Of a stretch of DNA of 64,000 bases, positions 42,932-52,362 are shown in pieces; the first letter of the stretch is position 1; each line of letters begins with the position of its first letter. Location: positions 2,666,001 to 2,730,000 of the forward strand of contig OZ245043.1 in assembly GCA_965224285.1 (NCBI GenBank), written 5' to 3'. The translations under genes were made by a program, and so were the position numbers. This DNA comes from JAJCYK01 sp965224285. GTDB taxonomy: Bacteria > Bacteroidota > Bacteroidia > Cytophagales > Cyclobacteriaceae. A model generated the notes under the pieces. It had not been told where the DNA came from. It saw nothing but the letters and a program-made list of their open reading frames with translations, and made no database searches.

Positions 42932-42939
42932 CAAAGGTA
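42932..42939 (-). promoter_or_regulatory. -7 box directly before pnuC
   Basis: TACCTTTG on the minus strand fits TAnnTTTG exactly and ends 5 bases before the pnuC ATG. Transcription would begin at or next to the start codon. The -33 region is weak. No riboswitch is present in this leader. Confidence 0.45.
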
Positions 42940-43026
42940 CGGATAAAGTCTTAGCCGGGAATATAACATAAAGGCCAGAAAATAATTAGAGGCATTATAT
43001 TCCAAAAATGGATCAATCTCAGTAGC

Positions 43027-43058
43027 TTTGTCCGGCAAATAAGCCTTAATTCTATTTG
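43027..43058 (+). promoter_or_regulatory. Predicted promoter of guaB, close to the start codon
   Basis: TTTG at 43027-43030, 20 bases, then TCTATTTG at 43051-43058 (one mismatch to TAnnTTTG). The guaB ATG is only 2 bases further, which predicts a leaderless or nearly leaderless transcript. Confidence 0.45.
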
Positions 43059-43060
43059 CC

Positions 43061-44530
43061 ATGTCCCTCGATTCCTCCAAATTTCTTTTCGACGCTCTTA
43101 CCTACGATGATGTACTATTGACCCCGGGTTATTCAGAGATCTTACCTCGTGATACGGATATTACTACCAGGCTCTCACGCAATATTTCCCTTAACATCCC
43201 TTTCATTTCCGCCGCCATGGATACGGTAACAGAATCCGAGATGGCTATCGCCATGGCCCTGGATGGGGGAATGGGCTTTATTCATAAAAATATGAGTAAG
43301 GAAGACCAGGCGGGACAAGTAAGAAAGGTAAAGCGATCTCAAAGTGGTATGATCCTGGATCCCATCACTTTGAATGGCAATTCCACTTTAGGCGATGCCA
43401 ATCGTATCATGAAGGAATTCAAGATCGGAGGTATCCCGGTGATCGGCTCTGACAGAAAATTGGCTGGGATCATCACCAACCGGGACCTTCGCTTTCAGAA
43501 GAACATGTCCATCCCGGTAGTGGATATAATGACCAAGGATAACCTCATAACAGCAAATGAAGGGATAAGTCTTGAAGAAGCAGAAGAGATCCTTATGGGC
43601 CATAAAATCGAAAAGCTTCCTATCGTAGATAAAGAGGGTAAGTTGCGCGGTCTTATCACCTACAAAGATATACTTAAAAACAGCGACCGGCCCAATGCCT
43701 GTAAAGATGAATATGGAAGGTTAAGGGTGGGCGCTGCTGTGGGAGTCACCCGTGATACCATGGAAAGGATCCAGCTACTCATGGAGGCAGGAGTGGATGT
43801 AATTGCACTGGACACTGCACATGGACATTCCAAAGGGGTGATTGAAACCCTGAGCGAAATCAAAAGTAATTTTTCGGACCTAGAGCTGGTGGTGGGAAAT
43901 GTAGCAACTGCAGAGGCCGCGATTGATTTGGCGGTTGCCGGAGCTGACGGTGTGAAGGTAGGCGTAGGACCGGGCAGCATTTGTACTACCCGGGTCATTG
44001 CGGGTGTGGGAGTGCCCCAGTTATCTGCGGTTTATCTGGCAAGTGAAGCTTTAAAACCTTACGACGTGCCAGTGATTGCAGATGGGGGAATACGGTTTTC
44101 AGGAGATGCGGTAAAAGCCTTGGCTGCAGGAGCCAGTAATGTAATGATCGGATCTATGCTGGCCGGCACAGAAGAAGCGCCCGGGGAAGTGATCATATAC
44201 GAAGGTCGTAAGTTCAAATCCTATCGGGGCATGGGTTCGGTAGAAGCCATGGAGGACGGCTCCAAAGACCGGTACTTCCAAGATGCCGAAGACGATATTA
44301 AAAAGCTGGTTCCGGAGGGGATTGTAGGTAGGGTGCCCTATAAAGGGGATGTCTCGGAGGTGCTCTACCAGATGGAGGGAGGTCTGAGAGCCGGTATGGG
44401 CTATTGTGGCGCCCCGGATATTCCAGCCCTGCATGAAGCCAAATTTGTCAAAATCACCAATGCCGGGGCCAGGGAAAGCCATCCTCATAACATTCAAATC
44501 ACTCGGGAAGCGCCTAATTATAGCAGGTGA
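43061..44530 (+). CDS. guaB: Inosine-5'-monophosphate dehydrogenase
   Basis: 489 residues. It oxidises IMP to XMP, the first committed step to GMP. The TIM barrel is split by two CBS domains (about 95-205; VDIMTKDNLITANEGISLEEAEEIL). The catalytic loop GVGPGSICTTRVIAGVGVPQ holds the nucleophilic cysteine near residue 307; the flap YRGMGSVEAM and the C-terminal NIQITREAPNY are intact. Single gene; the following 466 bp hold relics. Confidence 0.97.
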   Translation: MSLDSSKFLFDALTYDDVLLTPGYSEILPRDTDITTRLSRNISLNIPFISAAMDTVTESEMAIAMALDGGMGFIHKNMSKEDQAGQVRKVKRSQSGMILDPITLNGNSTLGDANRIMKEFKIGGIPVIGSDRKLAGIITNRDLRFQKNMSIPVVDIMTKDNLITANEGISLEEAEEILMGHKIEKLPIVDKEGKLRGLITYKDILKNSDRPNACKDEYGRLRVGAAVGVTRDTMERIQLLMEAGVDVIALDTAHGHSKGVIETLSEIKSNFSDLELVVGNVATAEAAIDLAVAGADGVKVGVGPGSICTTRVIAGVGVPQLSAVYLASEALKPYDVPVIADGGIRFSGDAVKALAAGASNVMIGSMLAGTEEAPGEVIIYEGRKFKSYRGMGSVEAMEDGSKDRYFQDAEDDIKKLVPEGIVGRVPYKGDVSEVLYQMEGGLRAGMGYCGAPDIPALHEAKFVKITNAGARESHPHNIQITREAPNYSR

Positions 44531-44534
44531 AGGT

Positions 44535-44574
44535 AATTACGAATGAGGAATGAGGAATGACGAATTACGAATTA
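44535..44574. repeat. Short tandem-like AATTACGAATGA-type repeat
   Basis: A 40-base stretch is built of variants of the unit AATTACG / AATGAGG / AATGACG. I know similar intergenic runs from many Bacteroidota genomes. It lies just after guaB and before a transposase remnant. Confidence 0.6.
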
Positions 44575-44617
44575 TGTACGTCCCTGATATGAGTTGACCA
44601 CTAACACGTGGTAACTT

Positions 44618-44728
44618 ATGAAAACACCTATAAGAAAGATTCGCCAGAAACGACACTACAGCGAGTCATTTATAAAGCAACTAGTATCAGAATTTGAAAG
44701 TGGTCAATATACTGGTAAAAGGCAATGA
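44618..44728 (+). pseudogene. Transposase N-terminal remnant (IS3/orfA-like)
   Basis: A 36-codon frame encodes a basic start and then KRHYSESFIKQLVSEFESGQY, which matches the helix-turn-helix opening of IS3-type OrfA transposases (usual form: basic residues, HYSEEFK, LV.E.E.G). The family's remaining 60 or so residues are missing and the frame stops after QYTGKRQ. No terminal repeats were found around it. It is a decayed insertion. Confidence 0.6.
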
Positions 44729-44852
44729 CAGTACTTCGTCTTTAACTCTTCTGACTGCCTATAAAATAGTGCCGGAATCCTCCGATAAAGACTACCGAAA
44801 AAAAGCAGTTAAGGAATTCGAAGAATGGGTAGTAAAGAAGATAAAGCAATAA
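44700..44852 (+). other. Possible 50-residue gene fragment after the transposase remnant
   Basis: From a GTG at 44700 a frame of 50 codons runs to 44852 and reads VNILVKGNDSTSS at the start and KAVKEFEEWVVKKIKQ at the end, with a protein-like helical tail. It overlaps the remnant in another frame. I do not recognise it; it may be the end of a lost gene. The rest of the stretch to 44996 shows nothing. Confidence 0.2.
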
Positions 44853-44996
44853 ATCCGGGATACTACCCCAATTCATGCATGATGAGTAGACCTGCAGTAG
44901 CTATTGGCATTTCCCTGTGCTAAATCGCAAGTTCCCATACTAATATATTTCGTAACTTAGCCACCGGATTTTCAAGCTTTGAATCAACTACTGTAA

Positions 44997-47045
44997 ATGC
45001 CTTCCAAAACCACACTTCGTTTTATTACCGTGGGGGCAATACTAGCCTGGATCGCCCTGACCATTGTGGATCTTTCATTGGCGTTTGAGCTGGAAAATAA
45101 CCTGGAGACCGGGGTACCTGGTTTTCTGTCTGCCATATTTCTTAGTGGATACATCCTGGCTTTATTTTACTTCTACAAGCATAAAATAGGGCAAGCCGAT
45201 AATATTAATTTCATCGACTTGTTGTGGCGGGTCTTTGTTACAGGGCTGGTCGCTACCATTGTGTCGGTATTTATTCAATTCTTTCTATCGTTGATCGCGG
45301 GGACTAAACTGGCGGAACACGTTCTGATGATCAGCTTTCTATACCACATCAACCTGGGATTAATCCTGGCTTTTGTGATCTCCACTTACATGGTATGGAA
45401 AAAACTGATCATGTATCAAAAGACCAAATCCCTCATTCGTACCTGGCAGATTTTCGAATATGCTTTTCTGGGCAGTCTGGTACTATATTTTTTTAATTAT
45501 CAATTCTTCGACCTGCCTTTTAGTATCGTGTTTGCCATGCTGGTAAGCCTGGGCATGATCGTATCCTTTAACCTTAAATGGATTGCCTATCTAAATTTCA
45601 AGCAGAAATGGAAAAGCATTTTGCTGATTTTGCTGGTAATATTGTATCTGACCTATTTTCTAATCTACATTATACGTAATTCCGGAAACGGTTTGCTGAT
45701 TTCAGATCTGCTCAATCACGTTTCAGTAATCTCCATTTACGCGTTCATCCTGTTCTATGCGGTTTCAGCCTTACTAGTTACCCTGTTCAATCTTCCTACT
45801 ACCTCAGTGTTTGAGCAAAAGCTGGAAGAAGTGGTCAATTTTCAACGCCTTAGCCAGAGCAATCAAACCGGACAGGATCAGGATGAGATATTCGACCTGT
45901 TATTGGACAGTTCGATGAGCGCCACCTTTGCCAATGCCGGCTGGTTTGAGTTCAATCACCAAAACCAGGAAAGTGAAGTCATTCGTAAAAATATTGGCGA
46001 TAATAAGTTGGCAAAAATAAAGCACCAGTTCGAGGATCAGCCTAAAAAGCCATTGTTGCAAGCATTGCGCAGCCGCGGGAATCAGGAAACGGTAGTGGTG
46101 GACAACATTAAGGATCCCACTTACAAATCCGCTCTGATTTACCCCTTGGAGGTGCATAATGAAAAACTTGGGACCATGGTACTGCTAAAGGAGGTGAATG
46201 ACGGATTTAATAAAGAAGTGGTAAACATTGTGAATACTTTTGGCAACCAGGCCGCGGTTTCCATTGAAAATTACAGGTTGGTGCAAAGCGCCATCGAAAA
46301 CGAGCGTTATCAGGAAGAGCTTAAAATTGCCAAACGGGTTCATGAAAGCCTGCTCCCTTCAGATCTGGAATCCAATGATCATTATGAGCTTACCGCTTTT
46401 TCACAGGCAGCGGACGAAGTGGGCGGAGATTATTTCGACAGTCATCGTATCTGTGATCACAAAGTGGCTTTTATCATTGGGGATGTCTCGGGAAAAGGCA
46501 CCTCGGCTGCTTTTAACATGTCTCAAATGAAAGGGGTGTTTCAAAGTCTGTCGCAACTTGACCTTAGTCCGGAGCAATTCCTGATCCATGCCAACGATGC
46601 CTTGAGTTGTTGCCTGGAACGAACCTCTTTTATTACTCTTTCGTATTTCATTATCAATACTACCGAGCGAAACATACAATTCAGCAGGGCCGGTCATTGT
46701 CCGGGAATCTTCTATCAGCAATCAACCAACCAAGTAAAATTAATTGAAAGCAAAGGATTAGGTCTAGGTATCATCCGTAGTCGGAAGTATCGCGATTATA
46801 TTGAAGTAAACGACCTCAACTATAACCCAGGCGACATACTGGTCCTATACACTGATGGTATTATTGAAGCCCGGGATAAGCAGGAAAACGAATATGGATA
46901 TGACCGGTTGTTGGAAGTGATTCAGCAGAACTCGGATAATACTGCCAAAGTTTTACAAAAAGCCATTATTGAATCTTTGGACAACTTCTCCCGGGGTCAG
47001 CAAATTGAGGACGATTATACCCTGATGATACTGAAATTTAAATAA
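44997..47045 (+). CDS. Membrane-bound PP2C/SpoIIE-type phosphatase with GAF domain
   Basis: 682 residues. About eight membrane helices (to about 275), a GAF-like domain (about 295-425; LLDSSMSATFANAGWFEF, VVNIVNTFGNQAAVSIENYRL), a linker helix, and a SpoIIE/RsbU phosphatase domain (about 440-682) with GDVSGKGTSAAF (metal-binding aspartate, about 496), FSRAGHCPG and LYTDGIIEA. It should dephosphorylate the STAS protein encoded 34 bases downstream and so set a partner switch in response to a membrane or small-molecule signal. Confidence 0.9.
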   Translation: MPSKTTLRFITVGAILAWIALTIVDLSLAFELENNLETGVPGFLSAIFLSGYILALFYFYKHKIGQADNINFIDLLWRVFVTGLVATIVSVFIQFFLSLIAGTKLAEHVLMISFLYHINLGLILAFVISTYMVWKKLIMYQKTKSLIRTWQIFEYAFLGSLVLYFFNYQFFDLPFSIVFAMLVSLGMIVSFNLKWIAYLNFKQKWKSILLILLVILYLTYFLIYIIRNSGNGLLISDLLNHVSVISIYAFILFYAVSALLVTLFNLPTTSVFEQKLEEVVNFQRLSQSNQTGQDQDEIFDLLLDSSMSATFANAGWFEFNHQNQESEVIRKNIGDNKLAKIKHQFEDQPKKPLLQALRSRGNQETVVVDNIKDPTYKSALIYPLEVHNEKLGTMVLLKEVNDGFNKEVVNIVNTFGNQAAVSIENYRLVQSAIENERYQEELKIAKRVHESLLPSDLESNDHYELTAFSQAADEVGGDYFDSHRICDHKVAFIIGDVSGKGTSAAFNMSQMKGVFQSLSQLDLSPEQFLIHANDALSCCLERTSFITLSYFIINTTERNIQFSRAGHCPGIFYQQSTNQVKLIESKGLGLGIIRSRKYRDYIEVNDLNYNPGDILVLYTDGIIEARDKQENEYGYDRLLEVIQQNSDNTAKVLQKAIIESLDNFSRGQQIEDDYTLMILKFK

Positions 47046-47079
47046 AAACTTTAACCACCATAAAACGTTAATAAACTAT

Positions 47080-47418
47080 ATGCATATTTCCAATGTTGTC
47101 GAGGATGATTGCTATATTATCCATATTGAGGGAGATGTAGATGCCAGTTCCTCTATCCATTTGGATGAAGCTATGAGTGAAGCCGTAAAATCCCATCAAT
47201 CCCATATTCTGGTCGATTGTAACCAGTTAAACTACATTTCATCCGCCGGCTTGGGTGTATTTATGTCTTATATCGAAGAGCTTAAAACCAAAGGTATTAA
47301 GTTAGTGCTATTTGGTTTAAGTGAGAGAGTAGAGAATGTATTTAAAGTACTGGGATTGGATCAACTTTTAGACATCCAGCCGACCAAAGAACAAGCTAAA
47401 CAGGCGGTTCATGGATAA
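47080..47418 (+). CDS. STAS domain anti-sigma factor antagonist (RsbV/SpoIIAA-like)
   Basis: 112 residues, one STAS domain. The phosphorylation loop reads NYISSAGLGVF; S55 aligns with the phosphoserine of SpoIIAA. It is expected to bind the kinase encoded next when unphosphorylated. It overlaps the kinase gene by 8 bases. Confidence 0.92.
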   Translation: MHISNVVEDDCYIIHIEGDVDASSSIHLDEAMSEAVKSHQSHILVDCNQLNYISSAGLGVFMSYIEELKTKGIKLVLFGLSERVENVFKVLGLDQLLDIQPTKEQAKQAVHG

Positions 47419-47830
47419 TCAACTTAAAGTTCCCTGTAGCAAGGAAAAGCTCCGTGATGTAAGGATCTTTATTGAGGATATATTGAAAAAGCACCAAATC
47501 CCGGAATTGGAGGCCGGCAAAATGATCCTTGCTGTGGATGAAGTATGCGCCAACCTGATGATACATTCTCATAATTGCAATCCCAACAAACATATCGGAG
47601 TAGAGATCTCCGTTATGGAAAATGACAAAATAATCTTTGAGATTACCGACTATGGCGTAGGCTTCAATTTTTGCCGTTACCAAGAACCCTCACTGGAAGA
47701 AATAATCAAACAAAAGAAAAAAGGAGGGGTAGGTTTAATGTTGGTACGTCGAATTATGGATAACATGGAGTTCATCCAAAAACACAATCGAAACATCTAC
47801 CGGCTTACCAAATACCTTAAAATCGCCTAA
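47411..47830 (+). CDS. Anti-sigma factor-like serine kinase (RsbW/SpoIIAB-like HATPase)
   Basis: 139 residues, a GHKL ATPase: N-box AVDEVCANLMIHSHN, G1 ITDYGVGF and G2 KGGVGLMLVRRIMD. It should phosphorylate the STAS protein and sequester a target. In Bacillus the target is a sigma factor; none is encoded nearby, so the output here is unknown and may be a different protein. Confidence 0.92.
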   Translation: MDNQLKVPCSKEKLRDVRIFIEDILKKHQIPELEAGKMILAVDEVCANLMIHSHNCNPNKHIGVEISVMENDKIIFEITDYGVGFNFCRYQEPSLEEIIKQKKKGGVGLMLVRRIMDNMEFIQKHNRNIYRLTKYLKIA

Positions 47831-47926
47831 CCCTCACAAGGTTGTTTTTAACAATTTTTGTCAATTTCCTCCCCGTTGATAAGCGAAAAATTCATTAAAA
47901 TTGCAGTTAAATTTTCCCTTTCCAAG

Positions 47927-50143
47927 GTGAGATACCTATATCCCTTAGCTTTATTGCTGGCCATAATGGCTGCTGGTTGTGCCACCTCGCGACAAGTTAC
48001 CAAGGGTCCTATCGTTACTATTGATGAACGAGAAATCACTGCGGAAGAATTTAAATACGTTTTTGAAAAAAATAACCTAAACCAAAATCGATCGCAGATA
48101 ACGGAACAAGACCTGCGGGATTACCTCGATCTGTTCATCAATTTTAAGCTCAAGGTAATGGAAGCCGAAGCATTGGGCTATCATCAGGACAGTGTATTTC
48201 TGGAAGAATTTGAGATATATCGTCAACAATTGGCAGAACCTTATCTGGCAGAAACTGAGGTATTAGACTCACTGTCCCGCATTACCTACCAGCGTTTGCG
48301 GGAGGAGGTAAAAGCTTCGCATATTCTCCTGGCTTTGGAGCCCGGCGCCAGCCCTGCAGATACTGCGGCTGCTTATCAGAAAGCGCTGGAGCTAAGAGAG
48401 CGCATAATTCAGGGTCAAGATTTTAACCAATTGGCAATGGCCCATTCCGATGATCCGTCTGCCGTTAAGAATGAAGGTGACCTAGGATATTTTAGTGCTA
48501 TGCAGATGGTATATAATTTTGAACAAGCCGCCTATGCCCTGGAGGTTGGCCAGGTATCTCAACCAATACGCAGTCGTTTTGGATATCATCTGATCCAATT
48601 ACAGGACCGCAGGCCCTCAAGAGGCCAGATACAGGTTTCCCACATATTAATCCGCCCATCAGCTGCTGAAGATTCCGCTCAGGTTGCCGATAAAGCTAAA
48701 AGTGTTCACCGGTTGGCCAGTAATGGCGACGATTGGGATGCCTTGTGTCGCAATTTCTCCCAGGATCAGGGAACTCGGGATAAAGGCGGATTATTGCCCT
48801 GGTTTAAAACCGGCGAAATAAGCAATATCCCTGCCTTCGAAGCTGCTGCATTTGCTTTAAAAGATACTGGTGACATCGCTCCACCTGTTCAAACTTCTTA
48901 TGGCTGGCATATTATCAGACTTGAGGGCAAGAAAGGTCTGCCTGAGTTTGAAGTGATGGAAGAAGAAATCAAAGCTAGAATTTCCCGTAGTGCTCAAGGT
49001 GAGTTACAGAGAAGGGAAAAATTAAAACTTGAAAATAAATTCATTGAGTATCCCGCCACTCTGGAGTTAGCCGCCAAACAGGTGAACGATTCCCTTATGA
49101 AAGGTAATTGGGTCTTTGAAAAGACCTGGAATAACCTGAATGATCTTTTATTTTCAATAGAGGATCGGAATTATCAGCTTAAGGATTTATTTAATTACCT
49201 GCAAACTCATCAGCCATACCCTGACAGCAATTCTCCCCTGGATGCACTGAACAAGGCCTATGTGAATCTGGTAGAAACCGAACTTTTAAATTTCGAGAAG
49301 GAACACCTGGCGCAAAAATATCCAGAATACGGCATGTTGGTAAGAGAATACCGGGAAGGATTACTGCTCTTCAGGCTGATGGAAGATAAGATTTGGAATC
49401 AAGCGCTGCTTGATAGTGTTGGGTTGAAGGATTATTTTCTGAATAACCGGGACCGATACCAGTGGCCATCACGGGCATCAGCCACTATTTACAACACCGC
49501 TGATGAAGCGATACTGACTAAGTTAAAAGAATTTTTGCAACATGGGCAACTGGAGTATCTTAAATATGACTTTAGCGGAGCCGACACCACCCTCAATAAG
49601 GCGCAGGTCAAAATCATCGGGGATATGGCCCGGCAGCTGGTTGCTGGAAAGGATCGCTTCGTGGTTATGGAATTTGCTAATAATGCGGATAATAACCTGA
49701 TCAAGAAAACCCTGATCAAACAACTTCAGCAATATGGGGCGGAACCGGAGGTCGTGGAGAGGCATACGGAAGAATCATCGGGTTTTGTCATCTTTGTCGC
49801 CAGCAAGTCCCCTTATGACCTGGCTGAAAAGCTTAATCAATCCCAGGAATTGGCACTACAAGTAGAAACAGGACGTTATCAGCCCGATGCGCACCCCCTG
49901 ATGAAGGAAATTCCCTGGGAAGAAGGCCATCACGAGATGAAGAAGGATGAACGTTGGTTATTGGTGAATATTCAGGAAATCATACCTGCCGGACCACAAG
50001 AGCTGGAAGAGATCAAGGGTAAAGTGATCTCCGACTATCAGGATAAACTGGAACAGGATTGGGTAGGCCAATTGCGTGAAAAATATACTGTTACAATAAA
50101 CGAAAAGATCGTCAATGAAATTTTGGAGCAATATCAAGACTAG
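47927..50143 (+). CDS. Lipoprotein peptidyl-prolyl isomerase with two parvulin domains
   Basis: 738 residues from a GTG at 47927. The start gives a clean lipoprotein signal with the lipobox MAAGC (C18); the longer frame from 47858 adds 23 residues before it. Two parvulin domains are seen at about 127-230 (VKASHILLALEPG to GYHLIQLQDRR) and 235-345 (IQVSHILIRPS to GWHIIRLEGKK), followed by a long C-terminal region with a helix-rich composition. It should help outer-membrane proteins fold in the periplasm. It overlaps the next gene by 29 bases. Confidence 0.85.
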   Translation: MRYLYPLALLLAIMAAGCATSRQVTKGPIVTIDEREITAEEFKYVFEKNNLNQNRSQITEQDLRDYLDLFINFKLKVMEAEALGYHQDSVFLEEFEIYRQQLAEPYLAETEVLDSLSRITYQRLREEVKASHILLALEPGASPADTAAAYQKALELRERIIQGQDFNQLAMAHSDDPSAVKNEGDLGYFSAMQMVYNFEQAAYALEVGQVSQPIRSRFGYHLIQLQDRRPSRGQIQVSHILIRPSAAEDSAQVADKAKSVHRLASNGDDWDALCRNFSQDQGTRDKGGLLPWFKTGEISNIPAFEAAAFALKDTGDIAPPVQTSYGWHIIRLEGKKGLPEFEVMEEEIKARISRSAQGELQRREKLKLENKFIEYPATLELAAKQVNDSLMKGNWVFEKTWNNLNDLLFSIEDRNYQLKDLFNYLQTHQPYPDSNSPLDALNKAYVNLVETELLNFEKEHLAQKYPEYGMLVREYREGLLLFRLMEDKIWNQALLDSVGLKDYFLNNRDRYQWPSRASATIYNTADEAILTKLKEFLQHGQLEYLKYDFSGADTTLNKAQVKIIGDMARQLVAGKDRFVVMEFANNADNNLIKKTLIKQLQQYGAEPEVVERHTEESSGFVIFVASKSPYDLAEKLNQSQELALQVETGRYQPDAHPLMKEIPWEEGHHEMKKDERWLLVNIQEIIPAGPQELEEIKGKVISDYQDKLEQDWVGQLREKYTVTINEKIVNEILEQYQD

Positions 50144-51011
50144 TTGGGCGATACTATCTCCCATGCTTATCTTTGGAAGCTGCAACCTTTTCCAGATCAA
50201 GGAAGACACTGGGACCGCACTACCCGACAAGGTAGTAGTGGCCCGGGTATTTGATAATTATCTATACCAGGAAGACCTTGAAGGCTTGACTTCTGAAGCT
50301 ATCAATTCCTCTGATAGCTCTGATATTACCGATCGGTATGTTCGCAGTTGGATCCAAAAGCAATTGCTGTTAAACGAAGCCTCGAAACAGATCGACTTCG
50401 ATGAAGTTGAACTATCCAGGAAAATACTGGATTACCGTTATGCTTTAATGGTACATGAGTACAAGCAATACTATATAAACAGTAGCCTCAATACTGAAGT
50501 TTCGGATAGGGAGATCCAGCAATATTATGAGCAACATCAAGATAATTTTGAGTTGAAGCAGAACATTATCCGTGGGATATTCATCAAGTTACCGACCGAT
50601 GCTCCCAGACTCTCACAGGTAGGCAAACTTATTCGATCCAGAAAGCCAGAAGACCAGCAGGAGTTAGAATCGTATTGTTATCAATTTGCTACCTTTTACA
50701 ATTTGGAGGATACTGTTTGGCTAAATTTTGATGAAGTGATAAGCAATACTCCCTTATCCAGTATTCCCAACCAGGAGCAATATCTAAAATCCAATAAATA
50801 CGTAGAAACTAATGATCAAAACTTCCAATATTTTCTTTACATACAGGAATATAAGATCACCGATCAAATATCCCCTTTGGAGTTCGTAAGGGACAATATT
50901 GAGGAGATTATTGTTAATAAAAGGAAAATTGAGCTAGCCAATAAGCTGGAAAGTGATATTTATGCCAAAGCTGAAGACAACGATGATTTTGAGATATACT
51001 CACTTAACTAA
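50115..51011 (+). CDS. SurA-N-like lipoprotein without isomerase domain
   Basis: 298 residues. A short N-terminal signal with lipobox FGSC suggests a lipoprotein. The mature part is helical, resembling the SurA/trigger-factor-type chaperone module (VARVFDNYLYQEDLEGL, RSWIQKQLLLNEASKQIDF), but no parvulin domain is recognisable. It sits between two parvulin genes and overlaps both by 29 bases, so it belongs to one folding operon. The function is inferred from this place. Confidence 0.7.
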   Translation: MKFWSNIKTSWAILSPMLIFGSCNLFQIKEDTGTALPDKVVVARVFDNYLYQEDLEGLTSEAINSSDSSDITDRYVRSWIQKQLLLNEASKQIDFDEVELSRKILDYRYALMVHEYKQYYINSSLNTEVSDREIQQYYEQHQDNFELKQNIIRGIFIKLPTDAPRLSQVGKLIRSRKPEDQQELESYCYQFATFYNLEDTVWLNFDEVISNTPLSSIPNQEQYLKSNKYVETNDQNFQYFLYIQEYKITDQISPLEFVRDNIEEIIVNKRKIELANKLESDIYAKAEDNDDFEIYSLN

Positions 51012-52335
51012 AGTTGCTGCTCTCACGGCAGTAATAGTTTTATCAACCCTATCTGTGCAGGGACAAAGTGATAAGGGAGCGGTTATTGACCAAATTATTG
51101 CCAAAATAGATGACAAGATCATTCTGAGATCAGAATTGGAAGATGCATACCTGCAGTTTTTGTCCAGTGGCCAAATTAGTAACAGTAACTCCAAATGTAA
51201 TATTTTCGAAAGCCTTATTGTAAATAAATTGCTGGTAGCTAAGGCAGAAATTGACTCGGTGATTGTTACGGAAATGGAGGTGGAAAACAACCTCAATCAG
51301 CGAATGCAAATGATTTTAGGTCAGGTAGGAGGTGATCAACAGGCAGTGGAAGAATTTTATGGCAAATCTCTGGACCAGATTCAGGATGAAATCCGGGATA
51401 ACATTCGGGAACAACTCATCGTGCAGCGAATGCAAGGCACCATCACAGAAGACCTCGGGGTAACTCCGGCTGAGGTGCAGGCGTTCTTCAACCGCATTCC
51501 CCGCGATAGTCTGCCATATTTCTCGGCTGAAGTTTCGGTGGGACAGATTGTGAAAATACCCACCGTGGGGCAAGCCCAAAAAGATAAGGCAAGGGCACAG
51601 CTGTTGGACCTTAAAAAAAGGATTGAAAATGGTGAGTCTTTCGAAGCACTGGCCCGCCAGTTCTCCCAGGGACCATCGGCTCCCAAGGGCGGAGATCTGG
51701 GATTTCAACACCGGGGCTCCCTGGTGCCTCCTTATGAAGCGGCTGCTTTGCAACTCGAGCCTGGTCAGTTAAGTGACCCGGTTGAGTCGGAATTCGGCCT
51801 GCACCTGATCAAATTGATCGAAAGACGTGGTAATGAATACCATAGTAAGCATATATTACTACAATTAGAGCCTTCCGAAGGTGATCTTGATCAAGCTCGT
51901 AATTACCTGGACAGCTTGAGAACTGCTATCATTGATGACAGCCTGACCTTTGAGAAAGTAGCTAAAGAATATTCAGATGATAAGTTGACCAGCTCCAACG
52001 GAGGGTTTATGATGGGCGAAACGGGATCCGCTTACGTGCCCACTGACCAGTTGGACTTTGAAACATTTTTGACCCTGGATACCATGCAATTGGGATCGAT
52101 CTCCCCGCCACTGAGTTACAGGCTGGAGGACGGTAAAGATGCCGTACGGATCCTATATTACAAGGATAGGATCAAACCTCATCAGGCAAATCTTCTCGAC
52201 GATTATCAGAAAATTTCCAATGCTGCCTTGGCTGAGAAGCGAAACCGATTACTTAATTCCTGGTTTGATAAGGCCAGGAAGGATGTATTTATCAGGATCG
52301 TCGATGAATACAACCACTGTCAAATACTGCAATAG
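50983..52335 (+). CDS. surA: Periplasmic chaperone/peptidyl-prolyl isomerase SurA
   Basis: 450 residues from the ATG at 50983. Signal peptide (VAALTAVIVLSTLSVQGQ), a SurA N-domain (DQIIAKIDDKIILRSELEDAYLQF), a first parvulin domain (about 180-285; VSVGQIVKIP to GLHLIKLIERR) and a second, weaker one (about 285-390; HSKHILLQLEP). It guides outer-membrane proteins to the Bam complex. Overlaps the preceding gene; moxR follows after 27 bases. Confidence 0.9.
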   Translation: MILRYTHLTKVAALTAVIVLSTLSVQGQSDKGAVIDQIIAKIDDKIILRSELEDAYLQFLSSGQISNSNSKCNIFESLIVNKLLVAKAEIDSVIVTEMEVENNLNQRMQMILGQVGGDQQAVEEFYGKSLDQIQDEIRDNIREQLIVQRMQGTITEDLGVTPAEVQAFFNRIPRDSLPYFSAEVSVGQIVKIPTVGQAQKDKARAQLLDLKKRIENGESFEALARQFSQGPSAPKGGDLGFQHRGSLVPPYEAAALQLEPGQLSDPVESEFGLHLIKLIERRGNEYHSKHILLQLEPSEGDLDQARNYLDSLRTAIIDDSLTFEKVAKEYSDDKLTSSNGGFMMGETGSAYVPTDQLDFETFLTLDTMQLGSISPPLSYRLEDGKDAVRILYYKDRIKPHQANLLDDYQKISNAALAEKRNRLLNSWFDKARKDVFIRIVDEYNHCQILQ

Positions 52336-52362
52336 ACCTTAACTCTTAATTACTATTATTAT

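Noticed and set aside
44581..44620. Small hairpin ACCAC/GTGGT before the transposase remnant as an insertion sequence end
   Set aside because: Only 5 bp, no partner repeat on the far side and no target duplication could be found.
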